Position numbers and translations under genes: made by a program
Shown here: positions 17,472-26,994 of the stretch, piece by piece
Numbering within the stretch: position 1 is the first letter of the stretch
Layout: each line of letters begins with the position of its first letter
The notes under the pieces: generated by a model
Told to the model about the DNA's origin: nothing
The model's input: the letters and a program-made list of their open reading frames with translations, nothing else
The model's database searches: none
From: CBDANZ01 sp965197865
GTDB taxonomy: Bacteria; Acidobacteriota; Vicinamibacteria; Vicinamibacterales; CAVVIG01
DNA length: 64,000 bases
Direction of reading: 5' to 3'
Assembly (NCBI GenBank): GCA_965197865.1
Contig: CBDANZ010000004.1
Span: 558,001-622,000 of the forward strand

Positions 17472-18548
17472 TCACTTCTCGCTTTTCCTAAACGGAAGCC
17501 AATCGTGAGGAATCACGTCGGCGTCGCCGCAGAAGTTGTGGACGCTGACGCCGAGCAGCCGCACCGGCCGCCGGCCCGCCTCGGTCCGGTTCAGCAGCTG
17601 TACCGCCCGCGCGACAATGACGGACTCCTCGCGTGTTGGTGTCGCGGTGTGACTCCGCGTGATCGTCATGAAGTCCGAGTAACGGACCTTGATGGTCAGC
17701 GTGCGCGCCAGCAGCGACTTGCGGGACAACCAGGCCGCCGCGTCGGTCGCCATCGTGGTAATTTCCTTGCGAATCCCAGCAAGATCGGCCAGGTCATTCG
17801 GGTACGTGTTCTCGGATCCGGACGACTTCGACTCGCGGTTTGGCACCACCGGACGATCGTCGATGCCGGTTGCGAGCTGCCGCAGCCATTCGGCAAGGCT
17901 GCCGGCTGTTTCACGCAGGTCGGCCGGGTCGACGGTCCGGACATCCACGAGCCGTTCGATGCCACACGCCCGTAGCTTGCGCGCAGTCACCGGACCGACG
18001 CCCCAGAGTGCGTCGACCGGAAGCTTCTGGAGAAACGGCTCGACCATGTCCGGACTGATTACCGTCAGGCCGTCGGGCTTCTTCCAGCCCGACGCGATCT
18101 TGGCGAGGAACTTATTCGGCGCGACGCCGGCCGAGGCCGTCAGCCCGGTGTCGGCGCGGATGCGGTCCTTGAGTCGGCGCGCGACCGTCGTGGCGAGCGG
18201 CTCCTTCCAGGCGTTGTCGGTCACGTCCAGATATGCCTCGTCGAGCGACAGTGGCTCGACAAGCGGCGTCACCTCGTGGAAGATTGAGAACACCGCCGCC
18301 GATGCGGCTTGGTACCTCGTGAAGTCGGGCGGCACAATCACCAGCGACGGGCACAGGTGGACGGCTTTGGCCATCGACATCGCGGAGCGCAGGCCGAAGG
18401 CGCGCGCTTCGTAGCTCGCGGCGGCCACCACTCCGCGGCGGTCAGGCCGTCCGCCGACAGCCACCGGCTGGCCGCGGAGCGACGGGTTGTCGCGCTGCTC
18501 GACCGACGCGTAGAACGCGTCCATGTCGACGTGAATGATCCTGCGCAC
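17472..18548 (-). CDS. dinB: DNA polymerase IV (Y family)
   Basis: Error-prone translesion polymerase. The N-terminus IIHVDMDAFYASVEQRDNP carries the first catalytic aspartate; SLDEAYLDVT carries the second acidic pair. A helix-hairpin-helix region (LWGVGPVTARKL) and little-finger domain (TLTIKVRYSDF) follow. The GTG at 18548 starts exactly at the conserved N-terminus, whereas a start at 18632 would add unrelated residues from repeat sequence. It is divergent from ettA, with about 39 bases between, containing TTGTAGATTG repeats. Confidence 0.93.
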   Translation of the reverse strand: MRRIIHVDMDAFYASVEQRDNPSLRGQPVAVGGRPDRRGVVAAASYEARAFGLRSAMSMAKAVHLCPSLVIVPPDFTRYQAASAAVFSIFHEVTPLVEPLSLDEAYLDVTDNAWKEPLATTVARRLKDRIRADTGLTASAGVAPNKFLAKIASGWKKPDGLTVISPDMVEPFLQKLPVDALWGVGPVTARKLRACGIERLVDVRTVDPADLRETAGSLAEWLRQLATGIDDRPVVPNRESKSSGSENTYPNDLADLAGIRKEITTMATDAAAWLSRKSLLARTLTIKVRYSDFMTITRSHTATPTREESVIVARAVQLLNRTEAGRRPVRLLGVSVHNFCGDADVIPHDWLPFRKSEK

Positions 18549-18587
18549 GCTTTGTAGATTGTCCGTTGTAGATTGTAGATTGCGCGA
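18549..18587. repeat. TGTAGATTG direct repeats in the dinB/ettA divergent gap
   Basis: TTTGTAGATTG, TTGTAGATTG and GTAGATTG follow one another between two divergent start codons. Any promoters for both genes must overlap these or lie within the other gene. Confidence 0.5.
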
Positions 18588-20261
18588 ATGCCCCAGTTCA
18601 TCTACACCATGAAAGGTCTCGGGAAGGTGCACCCTCCCGACATCAAGGTTCTCGACGACATCTGGCTTTCGTTCTATTTCGGAGCGAAGATCGGCGTTCT
18701 CGGCCCAAACGGAGCGGGCAAGAGCTCGCTGCTGCGGATCATGGCTGGCGAGGACACGAGCTTTCTCGGCGAAGCGTTTCCGGCACCGGGAATTTCGGTC
18801 GGCTTTCTCGCGCAGGAGCCGCGTCTCGACGCCAGGAAGACGGTTCTCGGCAATGTGGAAGAAGGCGTCGCTCCTATCAAGGCGGTGCTTGCACGCTACG
18901 ACGAAGTGAACGCGAAGCTTGGCGAGAACTTGCCGCCAGATGAAATGGAGAAGGTGCTTGACGAGCAGTCGCGCATCCAGGACACGATCGACGCCTCGAA
19001 CGCATGGGATCTTGATTCACGGCTCGAGCTGGCGATGGACGCGCTGCGCGTGCCGTCGCCAGACCGCGACGTGACCACGCTGTCGGGTGGCGAGCGCCGG
19101 CGGGTCGCGCTGTGCCGCCTGTTGCTGCAGTCGCCCGACCTGCTCCTGCTCGACGAGCCGACTAACCATCTGGATGCCGAGTCGGTCGCCTGGCTGGAGC
19201 GCTTCCTGAAGGACTATCTGGGCACGGTCGTCGCCGTTACCCACGATCGATATTTCCTCGACAACGTGGCCAGCTGGATCCTCGAGCTCGATCGCGGCCG
19301 CGGAATTCCCTGGCAGGGGAACTACTCGTCGTGGCTTGAGCAGAAACAGCAGCGGCTGCAGGTCGAAGAGAAGGCCGAGACGAAGCGGCAGCGCACGCTC
19401 GAGCGCGAGCTCGAATGGATCCGGATGTCGCCTCGCGCGCGGCAGGCCAAGGGCAAAGCACGGCTCAACGCATACGATCAGCTGCTCAGTGAAGAGACGG
19501 CCGGAAAGATCGAGACGGCCGAAATCTACATCGCCCCAGGGCCCCGCCTCGGCGACGTCGTCGTGGAGGCGCGACATCTGAGAAAAGGCTACGGCGACAA
19601 CCTCCTTCTCGAAGATCTTAGCTTCACGCTGCCGCGCGGCGGGATTGTCGGCGTCATCGGACCCAACGGAGCCGGCAAGACCACGCTCGTCCGCATGATC
19701 ATCGGACAGGAAAAGCCAGACGGCGGAGCACTGAAGATCGGCGAGACGGTGCAGGTCGGCTCCGTCGACCAGAGCCGCGAGGCCCTCGGTGCCGACAAGA
19801 CCGTGTGGGAAGAAATTTCAGGGGGCCACGACGAGATTGAGCTCGGGAAGCGCAAGGTCTCGTCGCGCGCTTACGTCTCGTGGTTCAATTTTAGGGGGCA
19901 GGCGCATCAGCGTAAGGTCGGCACGCTGTCTGGGGGCGAGCGCAACCGGGTGCACCTCGCCAAACTGCTGAGGCAAGGCAGCAACCTGCTCCTACTAGAT
20001 GAGCCGACCAACGACCTGGACGTCGACACGCTACGCGCGCTCGAGGACGCGCTCCTCGGCTTCGCCGGGTGCGCCGTCGTCATCAGCCACGACCGGTGGT
20101 TCCTGGATCGAATTGCCACGCACATTCTGGCGTTCGAGGGCGACAGCAAGGTCGTCTGGTTTCAGGGAAACTATCAGGACTATGAGGCGGATCGAAATCG
20201 ACGCCTCGGCGCGGCCGCGGACCAACCGCACCGGATCAAGCACCGGAGACTGACTCGTTGA
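18588..20261 (+). CDS. ettA: Energy-dependent translational throttle protein EttA (ABC-F)
   Basis: Soluble ABC-F ATPase acting at the ribosomal E site. Two nucleotide-binding domains: first Walker A GPNGAGKSSL, signature LSGGERRRVAL, Walker B LLLLDEPTNHLD; second GPNGAGKTTL, LSGGERNRVHL and LLLLDEPTNDLD. The N-terminal FIYTMKGLGKVHPP is characteristic of EttA, and the arm/linker region (about residues 240-310) is present. 557 residues. A C-terminal tail of about 12 residues is basic and atypical. Confidence 0.95.
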   Translation: MPQFIYTMKGLGKVHPPDIKVLDDIWLSFYFGAKIGVLGPNGAGKSSLLRIMAGEDTSFLGEAFPAPGISVGFLAQEPRLDARKTVLGNVEEGVAPIKAVLARYDEVNAKLGENLPPDEMEKVLDEQSRIQDTIDASNAWDLDSRLELAMDALRVPSPDRDVTTLSGGERRRVALCRLLLQSPDLLLLDEPTNHLDAESVAWLERFLKDYLGTVVAVTHDRYFLDNVASWILELDRGRGIPWQGNYSSWLEQKQQRLQVEEKAETKRQRTLERELEWIRMSPRARQAKGKARLNAYDQLLSEETAGKIETAEIYIAPGPRLGDVVVEARHLRKGYGDNLLLEDLSFTLPRGGIVGVIGPNGAGKTTLVRMIIGQEKPDGGALKIGETVQVGSVDQSREALGADKTVWEEISGGHDEIELGKRKVSSRAYVSWFNFRGQAHQRKVGTLSGGERNRVHLAKLLRQGSNLLLLDEPTNDLDVDTLRALEDALLGFAGCAVVISHDRWFLDRIATHILAFEGDSKVVWFQGNYQDYEADRNRRLGAAADQPHRIKHRRLTR

Positions 20262-20262
20262 C

Positions 20263-20312
20263 TAGGGCGGTAGGGAAGACACGGTTGGGAACCAGCCTTG
20301 CCCGCCCTATCT
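20263..20312. terminator. Candidate bidirectional terminator
   Basis: TAGGGCGG near 20264 pairs with CCGCCCTA near 20302, between the convergent ends of ettA and the UDP-xylose synthase gene. There is no clear T-run, so factor-independent action is uncertain. Confidence 0.4.
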
Positions 20313-21254
20313 GACCTTTGTCCGGAAGTAATCGATCGTCTTGGCCAGTCCTTCCTCGAGCGGAACGTTCGGCTCCCACTGCAACAGCGTTCGCGCGCGG
20401 GTGATGTCCGGCTGACGGACTCTGGGATCGTCGGTGGGCAGCGGCTTGTAGACGATGCGACTCTTCGAGCCGGTCATCCGAATGATGGTGCGCGCAATCT
20501 CCTCAATGGTCATTTCATACGGGTTGCCGAGGTTCACCGGATCGTTCACCTCTGACCGCATCAGTCGGATGATGCCGTCCACCAGGTCGCTGATGTAGGT
20601 GAAGCTGCGCGTCTGCTTGCCGTTGCCGAAGACGGTCACGTCTTCGTTCTGTAGCGCCTGCGAGATGAACGTCGGAACAGCCCGTCCGTCGTTGACACGC
20701 ATTCGGGGCCCATACGTGTTGAAGATGCGCGCGATCTTCGTGTCGAGGCCGTGGTAGCGGTGGTAGGCGACCGTCATCGCTTCGGCGAAGCGCTTGGCTT
20801 CGTCGTACACGCCTCGCGGTCCGATCGGATTGACATTGCCCCAGTACGTCTCCTTCTGCGGGTGCTCGAGCGGATCGCCGTACACCTCGGAGGTCGACGC
20901 GAGCACGAAAGTCGCGTACTTGGCCTTCACGAGGCCGAGCGCCTTGTGCGTGCCGAGCGCGCCGACCTTGAGCGTGGGGATGGGCAGCTCGAGGTAATCG
21001 ATCGGGCTGGCCGGGCTCGCCCAGTGCAGGACGAAATCCACTGGGCCGTCGATATTGATGTAGTTGGTGACGTCGTGCTTAACGAACGTGAAGTCGCGCG
21101 TCGCCAGATGCGCGATGTTCGCCACGTCACCCGTCGTCAGCAGGTTGTCGACCCCGATCACCTCGCAGCCGTCGTCGAGGAGGGCCTCCGAGAGGTGCGA
21201 GCCGATGAACCCCGCCGCACCCGTGATGACGACGCGCTGTTTCATGACGCTCAA
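20307..21254 (-). CDS. UDP-glucuronate decarboxylase (UDP-xylose synthase)
   Basis: Short-chain dehydrogenase/reductase-type sugar-nucleotide enzyme. NAD-binding GAAGFIGSHL at the N-terminus; the active-site triad region is STSEVYGDP, then PIGPRGVYDEAKRFAE with the Tyr-x3-Lys pair; RIFNTYGPRM and RSFTYISDLVDGI follow. The GPRGVYDEAKR context and HWASPASPIDY are typical of UXS rather than epimerases or dTDP-glucose dehydratase. It would convert UDP-glucuronate, made by the Ugd at 31544-32839 in this locus, to UDP-xylose. 315 residues. Confidence 0.88.
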   Translation of the reverse strand: MSVMKQRVVITGAAGFIGSHLSEALLDDGCEVIGVDNLLTTGDVANIAHLATRDFTFVKHDVTNYINIDGPVDFVLHWASPASPIDYLELPIPTLKVGALGTHKALGLVKAKYATFVLASTSEVYGDPLEHPQKETYWGNVNPIGPRGVYDEAKRFAEAMTVAYHRYHGLDTKIARIFNTYGPRMRVNDGRAVPTFISQALQNEDVTVFGNGKQTRSFTYISDLVDGIIRLMRSEVNDPVNLGNPYEMTIEEIARTIIRMTGSKSRIVYKPLPTDDPRVRQPDITRARTLLQWEPNVPLEEGLAKTIDYFRTKVR

Positions 21255-21314
21255 CTCTCAGCCGGCGCCTCTCTGTTCTCAGCTGAGAGCCGGTAGCTGA
21301 GAGCTGTCAGCTTT
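21255..21314. repeat. CTCAGCTGAGAG hairpin repeat
   Basis: CTCAACTCTCAGCCGG, TTCTCAGCTGAGAGCCGG and AGCTGAGAGCTGTCAGC form nested inverted repeats between two genes. The same CAGCTCTCAG words recur at about 30150 and inside der (43826-43845). Confidence 0.55.
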
Positions 21315-22751
21315 CTAGTAGGCGTGCTTATGGAAGAAGCCCCTGCGAAGCGTGAGCCACATGATCTTCAGATCGAGGCGGACCGACCAGTTCTCGATGT
21401 AGTACAGGTCGTACTCGATGCGCTTCTCGAGCGGCGTGTTGCCGCGCCAGCCGTTCACCTGCGCCCAACCCGTGAGCCCCGCCTTCACCTTGTGGCGCAG
21501 CATGTACTGCGGGATCTTGTGCTTGAACTGTTCGACGAAATGCGGACGCTCAGGCCGAGGCCCGACAATTGACATGTCGCCGCGCAGCACGTTCCACAGC
21601 TGCGGCAGCTCGTCGAGGTTGGAACGGCGCAGGAAGCGCCCGAACGGAGTCACCCGCGGATCGCCAGGCCTGGTCCACACCGGTCCCGTGTCGCGCTCCG
21701 CATCGTCGTACATCGAGCGGAACTTCAGGATTGAAAAGGACTTGCCGTCCAGCCCCATTCGCTCCTGGCGGTAGAAGACCCGGCCACGCGAGGTGAGCCT
21801 CACCAGCAGCGCGACCAGGCCGAACGGAACCAGCAGCACCATGAGCGCAAGGGCGGAGATGGTGATATCAATCAGGCGCTTGACCGTGCTGTTTAGGCCC
21901 TGCAGCGGCACGTCGTTGATGTTGATGACCGGCACGCCGTCGAGGTCTTCGAGGCGCGCGCGCAGTGCAATCACCTGAAGCAGGTCGGGAACAACCTTCA
22001 CGTCGACCATCTCGCGGCTGGTGCTGTCGAGCAGCTCGAGCATGCGGACGTGCTGGTCGGGCGGCAGCGCGACGTAGAGATGGTCGACCGCTTCGCGCGA
22101 CGTGATTTCGGCGGTCTCGTCGAGCGTGCCGAGCAGCGGCAGCCCGCGGTAGCCGAGATGATCGCCGCCCGCGCGATCGTCGACGAAGCCGACGATCTGG
22201 TATCCGAGCTCCCGGTGCTCGAGGATCTTGTCGGCCACCAGCCGGCCGAGCTCGCCGGATCCGGCGATGAGAACGCGTTTGAGCCCGATGCCGGCGCGCC
22301 AGCGCCGCTCGAGGATTCCACGCACCAGCTCCCTCGACGAAAACGTCAGGATGACATTCAGGACCAGGAAGATCGCCCACACGAACTGTGAGACCTGGTA
22401 CGCACCGGCGTTTCTGGCGGTTTGGCTCGCGAAATAGGTCTGCACGTACAGCGTGCCGATGATGCCGAAAACGACAGCGAGGATGCTGCCGACGAAGACA
22501 GCGAAAAAGTCGTCCACTCGCGAACGGCCGCGCCGGAGACGATAGAGGCCCTGTAGCTGGAAGCCGAGCGGCACGAACACGGCAATGAACGGCAGCAGGT
22601 TGATGTACTGCCCCAGCGGAGGCAGGCCCCTGGTGATGGGAATCAGGCCCGTGTAGAAGCGCAGCGCGTAGGCGATGATGAAGGCGGAGATTCCGAGGAG
22701 AACGTCCGAAGCAAGGTGAAATGCGACGAGAAGCCGGTTATGGCGAATCAT
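21315..22751 (-). CDS. Undecaprenyl-phosphate sugar phosphotransferase (WcaJ/polyprenyl glycosylphosphotransferase family)
   Basis: Starts repeat-unit synthesis by moving a sugar-1-phosphate to undecaprenyl phosphate. Four N-terminal membrane segments, a CoA-binding-like/Rossmann middle (RVLIAGSGELGRLVADK), one further membrane helix, then the catalytic domain (YRQERMGLDGKSFSILKFRSM, RRSNLDELPQLWNVLRGDMS and VGPRPERP). Start at the ATG at 22751, four bases after the upstream glycosyltransferase stop; an earlier ATG at 22835 would overlap it by 80 bases. Probably glucose- or galactose-specific, which I cannot determine. Confidence 0.92.
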   Translation of the reverse strand: MIRHNRLLVAFHLASDVLLGISAFIIAYALRFYTGLIPITRGLPPLGQYINLLPFIAVFVPLGFQLQGLYRLRRGRSRVDDFFAVFVGSILAVVFGIIGTLYVQTYFASQTARNAGAYQVSQFVWAIFLVLNVILTFSSRELVRGILERRWRAGIGLKRVLIAGSGELGRLVADKILEHRELGYQIVGFVDDRAGGDHLGYRGLPLLGTLDETAEITSREAVDHLYVALPPDQHVRMLELLDSTSREMVDVKVVPDLLQVIALRARLEDLDGVPVININDVPLQGLNSTVKRLIDITISALALMVLLVPFGLVALLVRLTSRGRVFYRQERMGLDGKSFSILKFRSMYDDAERDTGPVWTRPGDPRVTPFGRFLRRSNLDELPQLWNVLRGDMSIVGPRPERPHFVEQFKHKIPQYMLRHKVKAGLTGWAQVNGWRGNTPLEKRIEYDLYYIENWSVRLDLKIMWLTLRRGFFHKHAY

Positions 22752-22755
22752 GGCT

Positions 22756-23892
22756 TCAGCCCAGACTCTCGCCCCTCGACGAGGCTCGGGCGAGGCTGAG
22801 CTCGTCGCGAACCAGTCCCTCCATCTCGTCCCCAAACCGCTCGCGGCTGAATCGCTCCGCGTGGCGTCGAATGACGGCCGGGTCGAAGCGGCGACTGGTC
22901 ACACGGGCGATGGCCTCGGCAAACGCGTCCGCCAGCGGCTCGTCCACGAGTAGGCCGGTTTCCCCGGGCACGACGGTCTCGCGCGCACCGCCCCGCCCGA
23001 GCGCGACAACGGGGCGACCGCAGGCCTGCGCTTCGAGCGGGACGATGCCGAAGTCTTCCTCGCCCGGCAAGAGCAGCACGGTCGAACGGCGGTACAAGTC
23101 ACGAATCTCCTCGTCTGATCGGCGTCCAAGAAACTGTGTATTGGGCGTCGCGCGACGCTCGAGCGCTCCCCGCTCCGGCCCCTCGCCCACAATCTTCAGC
23201 GGCAGGCCGGCAGAGACGCAGGCATCCATGGCCAGCTCAACGCACTTATAGGGCACGAGCGCCGACACGACCAGCGCATAGCGCAAAGACGGAGCGCCGT
23301 CGGGGTGAAAAAAGACGGTGTCGACCGGGGGATACACGACCGTGGCCTCGCGATTATAGTATCGGGCGATCCTGCCTGCAACGTGATGGGAAATAGCGAC
23401 ATATCGGTCCACACGGTTCGACGTGTCGCGGTCCCACCGGGCGATGTGCGCCATCACGGGTCGCATGATCCGGCTGCCCAACGTTCCGATCCGATCGGGC
23501 CCGAAGTACGCCTCGAACTGGTCCCAGGCGTACCGCATTGGCGTGAGGCAGTAGCAGAGGTGTCGTCCCCGAGGGGGTCTGATAATCGATTTCATGCAGC
23601 AGTGGCTGACGCTCACCACCAGATCGAATCCCTCGAATTCGAATTGCTCCACGGCGCTAGGGAAGAGCGGCAGGTAGTGGCGATACAGCCGCCTGACGAA
23701 GGGCAAGTGCTGAACGAAAGACGTGCGAATCGGCCGGCGCTCGATCACGGGCGAAACCGATCCTGGTAGGTGAACGAGCGCAAAAAGCTCGGCGTCGGGA
23801 AACCGTTCGCAGAGAACCTCGAGGGCCCTTTCCCCGCCCCGCATGCCCGTGAGCCAGTCGTGCACGAGCGCAAGCCTCGGAGGAGCCGACAC
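22756..23892 (-). CDS. Glycosyltransferase, GT4 family
   Basis: Retaining GT-B transferase. N-terminal LALVHDWLTGMRGGERALEVL and C-terminal EEDFGIVPLEAQACGRPVVALGRGGARETV give the GT4 signature, with the E-x7-E motif in the donor-binding domain. GGERALEVL-type N-termini are common in mannosyl- and rhamnosyltransferases of O-antigen clusters, but the sugar is not predictable. It overlaps the next upstream gene's stop at 23892, part of one long minus-strand operon from 25076 to 21315. Confidence 0.9.
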   Translation of the reverse strand: MSAPPRLALVHDWLTGMRGGERALEVLCERFPDAELFALVHLPGSVSPVIERRPIRTSFVQHLPFVRRLYRHYLPLFPSAVEQFEFEGFDLVVSVSHCCMKSIIRPPRGRHLCYCLTPMRYAWDQFEAYFGPDRIGTLGSRIMRPVMAHIARWDRDTSNRVDRYVAISHHVAGRIARYYNREATVVYPPVDTVFFHPDGAPSLRYALVVSALVPYKCVELAMDACVSAGLPLKIVGEGPERGALERRATPNTQFLGRRSDEEIRDLYRRSTVLLLPGEEDFGIVPLEAQACGRPVVALGRGGARETVVPGETGLLVDEPLADAFAEAIARVTSRRFDPAVIRRHAERFSRERFGDEMEGLVRDELSLARASSRGESLG

Positions 23893-25076
23893 TACGGGCC
23901 TTCTCGCGGGACGCGGCGTTTTCCTATCGCGGCGTGGACCGCGTCAGGCCGTGTGTCGCTCACTCGAACCTGGCCGACGTCGCGGTAGATCTCACGGACG
24001 CGCTGCACCGACTTTTCCCATGAGAAGTGCTGCGAGCGCAGGAGCCCTTTTCTCCGCAGGTCGCACCGAAGCTGTTCGTCGGTGAGCGCCTGATAAATGC
24101 CGTCGGCGATCGCGCTCGGATCGTGAGGATCGACGAGTACTGCGGCGTCGCCGGCCACCTCGGGCAGCGACGAGACGTTCGATATGACGACAGGCGTGCC
24201 GCTCGCCATCGCCTCGAGCGGCGGCAGCCCGAAGCCTTCGTACAGCGACGGGAACACGAACACGCGCGCCAGCCGGTACATGACGGCAAGCGTCTCCTCC
24301 GGCAAATAGCCCAAAAAGCGCACGTACTTGTGAAGCTGGTGTTGGTGGACAGCCCTCCTCAGTGCCGTGTACTTCGAGATCTCGTCGCCGATCAACACGA
24401 GCTTCAAGTGATCCAGACCTCGCTTGCGGACCAGATCGAAAGCCAGGATTAGCCGATCGAGGTTCTTGTGAGGCCTCACGTTGCCGGCGTACATCACGAA
24501 CTCGTCGTGAAGCTGATACCGCTCGCGGACGCGCGCCACATCTTCTTCTCGCGGTTCGACGCTGAAAAGCTCGTCGTACGCGTTATAGATGACCTCGATC
24601 TTTTCGGGTTCGATGTCGACAAAACGCAGGATGTCGCGTTTCGAACTTTCCGACACGGTCAGGACACGCGTGGCGCGCCGCGACGCCATCCTAATCGACG
24701 TTCGGGCGTAGCTGAACGCCAGCCGGCTCGGGAGGTACTGCGGGAACATCAGGTGGATGCAGTCGTGGATGGTGACAATCGATCGGCACGAGACGAGCGG
24801 CGGCACCACGTAGTGGGGCGCGTGGAACAGCGTCACCCCTTCGCGCCGGAGCGCGAGGGGGATCTTCCACTGCTCGGCGAGCGAATAGTCGCCAGCTGTT
24901 TCGGCGACGGGGTGGAAATTCGGCCCCACGGACGCGAGCGTCGGCCGATCCTTGGGACGGCAGAATAGTACGAACTCAGTTTCACGATCGAGCCGCGCGA
25001 GGTGCCGCAGGACGTTGCGGATGTAGGTGCCGATGCCGAAGTCGTGCAGCTTCCGCGCGTCGATGCCGATGCGCAC
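23892..25076 (-). CDS. Glycosyltransferase, GT4 family
   Basis: 394 residues. The N-terminus MRIGIDARKLHDFGIGTYIRNV and C-terminal YEGFGLPPLEAMASGTPVVIS mark a GT4 mannosyltransferase-like protein. VVPPLVSCRSIVTIHDCIHLMFP and VLTVSESSKRDI are typical of this subgroup. Its stop overlaps the next gene's start (one base shared), so the pair is co-translated. The 5' side abuts the remains of the broken protease gene. Confidence 0.9.
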   Translation of the reverse strand: MRIGIDARKLHDFGIGTYIRNVLRHLARLDRETEFVLFCRPKDRPTLASVGPNFHPVAETAGDYSLAEQWKIPLALRREGVTLFHAPHYVVPPLVSCRSIVTIHDCIHLMFPQYLPSRLAFSYARTSIRMASRRATRVLTVSESSKRDILRFVDIEPEKIEVIYNAYDELFSVEPREEDVARVRERYQLHDEFVMYAGNVRPHKNLDRLILAFDLVRKRGLDHLKLVLIGDEISKYTALRRAVHQHQLHKYVRFLGYLPEETLAVMYRLARVFVFPSLYEGFGLPPLEAMASGTPVVISNVSSLPEVAGDAAVLVDPHDPSAIADGIYQALTDEQLRCDLRRKGLLRSQHFSWEKSVQRVREIYRDVGQVRVSDTRPDAVHAAIGKRRVPREGP

Positions 25077-25489
25077 GAATCGATCATAACAGGGCGAGCC
25101 CTTCGATTACCGCTCCCAACCCAAAAAGTCCAGCCGGTACTTGCGGCGCATGTCGCGGCGAGTACCGGGATAGACGTCGGCTTGCCGCGCCGCCTCTTCG
25201 GCGGCGACGACACCGTCGCGAATTCAGCCGGACCTCGTCGAACCACGGACCGCAGCCCGGGGTCACGGCGTCTCGCATCGCGCGCGCATCGAAAAGCGCG
25301 TACCAGTCACGGTGGAAAGCGCCGCTAATTGGGCTCTCGTAACAGGACGCGCGGAACTGACGCCACTACGAATCTAGCACGTCGGCCCGGCGCGCGAGCT
25401 CGGCCAACTCTTGCTCGTATGCCTTCGAACCCTCCTCGCGCGCTTGATCGGCCTGCGAGGGCTGCGCTGGCGACAGGCCTCGCAAGTCG

Positions 25490-25493
25490 CTAG
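25490..25493. repeat. Target-site duplication CTAG (left)
   Basis: CTAG at 25490-25493 and 27021-27024 flank the MITE. Collapsing them to one copy rejoins the protease frame as Ala-Thr-Ser-Asp-Leu-Arg across the junction, which confirms a 4-bp duplication. Confidence 0.9.
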
Positions 25494-25731
25494 CAGTCCG
25501 TGGTGAAAGTCCGTCTGCATTCGACGAGCGATGCATCCTCGTGGCCTGCGTTGCTCCTCCATCAAATACAGGCGGTATTCTCGGTCGTCGCGCCTTGCCC
25601 GCGAGGCGCCTCGCTCGTCTCGGTGCAGCGCCCGACTTTCACCATGATGGTATGGACTCCTCCCGGTTCCGATGCGGCATGATGTGCCGCATCAGCTGAT
25701 GCCCATCAGCCACAACCAGGAGGAAACCGAA

Positions 25732-26760
25732 ATGGATGCTACGACAGTGGCCGTTGACCTGGCAAAGTCCGTGTTCGAGCTGGCGATCGCCAATGCCCGG
25801 TGGCGCGTGTGGTCGCGCCAGCGACTCAACCGCGCACGGTTCGCCCGCTTTCTCGCGCAGACGCCGCCGACCCATGTGGTGGTGGAGGCGTGTGGCACCG
25901 CCCACTACTGGGGGCGGGTTGCCCAGCAACACGGCCATCGCGTCACCCTCGTGCCCCCGGCGTACGTGCGGCCCTACGTGCGGCGCAACAAGACGGACCG
26001 GGCGGATGCGGAGGCGATCCGGTCGGGCGAGATACCCCGTGTCCCGGTGAAGCGGGTCGAGCAGCAAGCGCTCGTGGCGCTGCACCGGGTGCGCGAGCAG
26101 TGGATGACGACGCGGACGGCGCGCATCAATGTGTTACGCGGGCTCTTGCGGGAACAGGGGCTGCTGCTGCCGGCGGGGGCCTGTGCGGCGCTGCGGGCCT
26201 TGCCTGTGCTGCTCGACGAGGCGGCCACCGTGTTGCCGAGGCATCTGCGGCAGGTGCTCACGAGCGTCCACGAGGAAGTGCGGGCGATTGAGGCTCGGAT
26301 TGCCGGCCTGGAACGGGAATTGCGCGCCCTGGCCGACGCCGACCCCGTCGTGATGCGACTGCGGACGATTCCCGGGATTGGGCTGTTGACCGCCACGGCC
26401 CTCGTCGGCACCGTCGGGCACATCCACGCATTCCGGCGCGCGCGCCAGTTTGCCAGCTGGCTCGGCCTGACGCCGCGCGAGTACTCGAGTGGGCAGCGGC
26501 GGCGCCTCGGGGGGATCAGTAAACGCGGGGACGTGTATCTCCGGTGCTTGCTCACCCACGGCGCGCGCGCGGTGCTCGCGTCGGCCCACTGGCGCCGGGC
26601 GGCCCAGCAGCCCCTCACGCGTCTGCACCACTGGGCGATGACGGTGCACGCGCGGCGCGGCTACAACAAAGCCACGATTGCCGTGGCGAACAAACTCGGC
26701 CGACTCGTTTGGGCGGTTTGGCACAAAGATGTGCCCTGCGCACTGCCGGACGCGGCGTAA
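25732..26760 (+). CDS. IS110-family DEDD transposase/recombinase
   Basis: 342 residues. The N-terminal RuvC-like DEDD domain has D9 (AVDLAK), E52 (VVEACG), and D89 and D92 (NKTDRADAEA). A coiled-coil stretch follows at about 170-205. The C-terminal Transposase_20 domain has RTIPGIGLLTATAL and WLGLTPREYSSGQ with candidate catalytic serines S252/S253. AGGAGG seven bases before the ATG at 25732 fixes the start. IS110-family recombinases insert site-specifically, guided by an RNA encoded in the element. Confidence 0.95.
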   Translation: MDATTVAVDLAKSVFELAIANARWRVWSRQRLNRARFARFLAQTPPTHVVVEACGTAHYWGRVAQQHGHRVTLVPPAYVRPYVRRNKTDRADAEAIRSGEIPRVPVKRVEQQALVALHRVREQWMTTRTARINVLRGLLREQGLLLPAGACAALRALPVLLDEAATVLPRHLRQVLTSVHEEVRAIEARIAGLERELRALADADPVVMRLRTIPGIGLLTATALVGTVGHIHAFRRARQFASWLGLTPREYSSGQRRRLGGISKRGDVYLRCLLTHGARAVLASAHWRRAAQQPLTRLHHWAMTVHARRGYNKATIAVANKLGRLVWAVWHKDVPCALPDAA

Positions 26761-26994
26761 CCCGAGCTACACCTCCACGCGAGATGCTGAGCGAGTGACC
26801 CTGACATGGCCCTTCGGTCCGACCGACACCGCATCAGGCCGATAGCAGCCCTGGCGCTCGACGCCGGCACCACGATTGGCCCGCGGTGCGCGACTATCCA
26901 TGTTGGCCAGGAGGCAAAGGCTCTCCACGGACAGGCCGGATATACGACCGCAACCGACGCGAAGGACCGACCGTCACGACCCACTCGCTTGATC
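26761..26994 (+). ncRNA. Candidate guide-RNA region (seekRNA/bridge RNA) of the IS1111-group element
   Basis: The 234-base noncoding 3' end lies between the transposase stop and the right inverted repeat and is identical in both copies. In IS1111-group elements the target-specifying RNA is encoded here. CCACGGAC at 26925-26932 equals eight bases of the intact target across the insertion point (CACCA/CGGACTG), so it could be a guide segment. That match is short and might be chance. Ends and fold were not determined. Confidence 0.5.

Noticed and set aside
504..25493. Composite transposon bounded by the two IS110 copies
   Set aside because: IS110-family elements move by site-specific recombination and do not form classical composites; the enclosed genes are core housekeeping genes.
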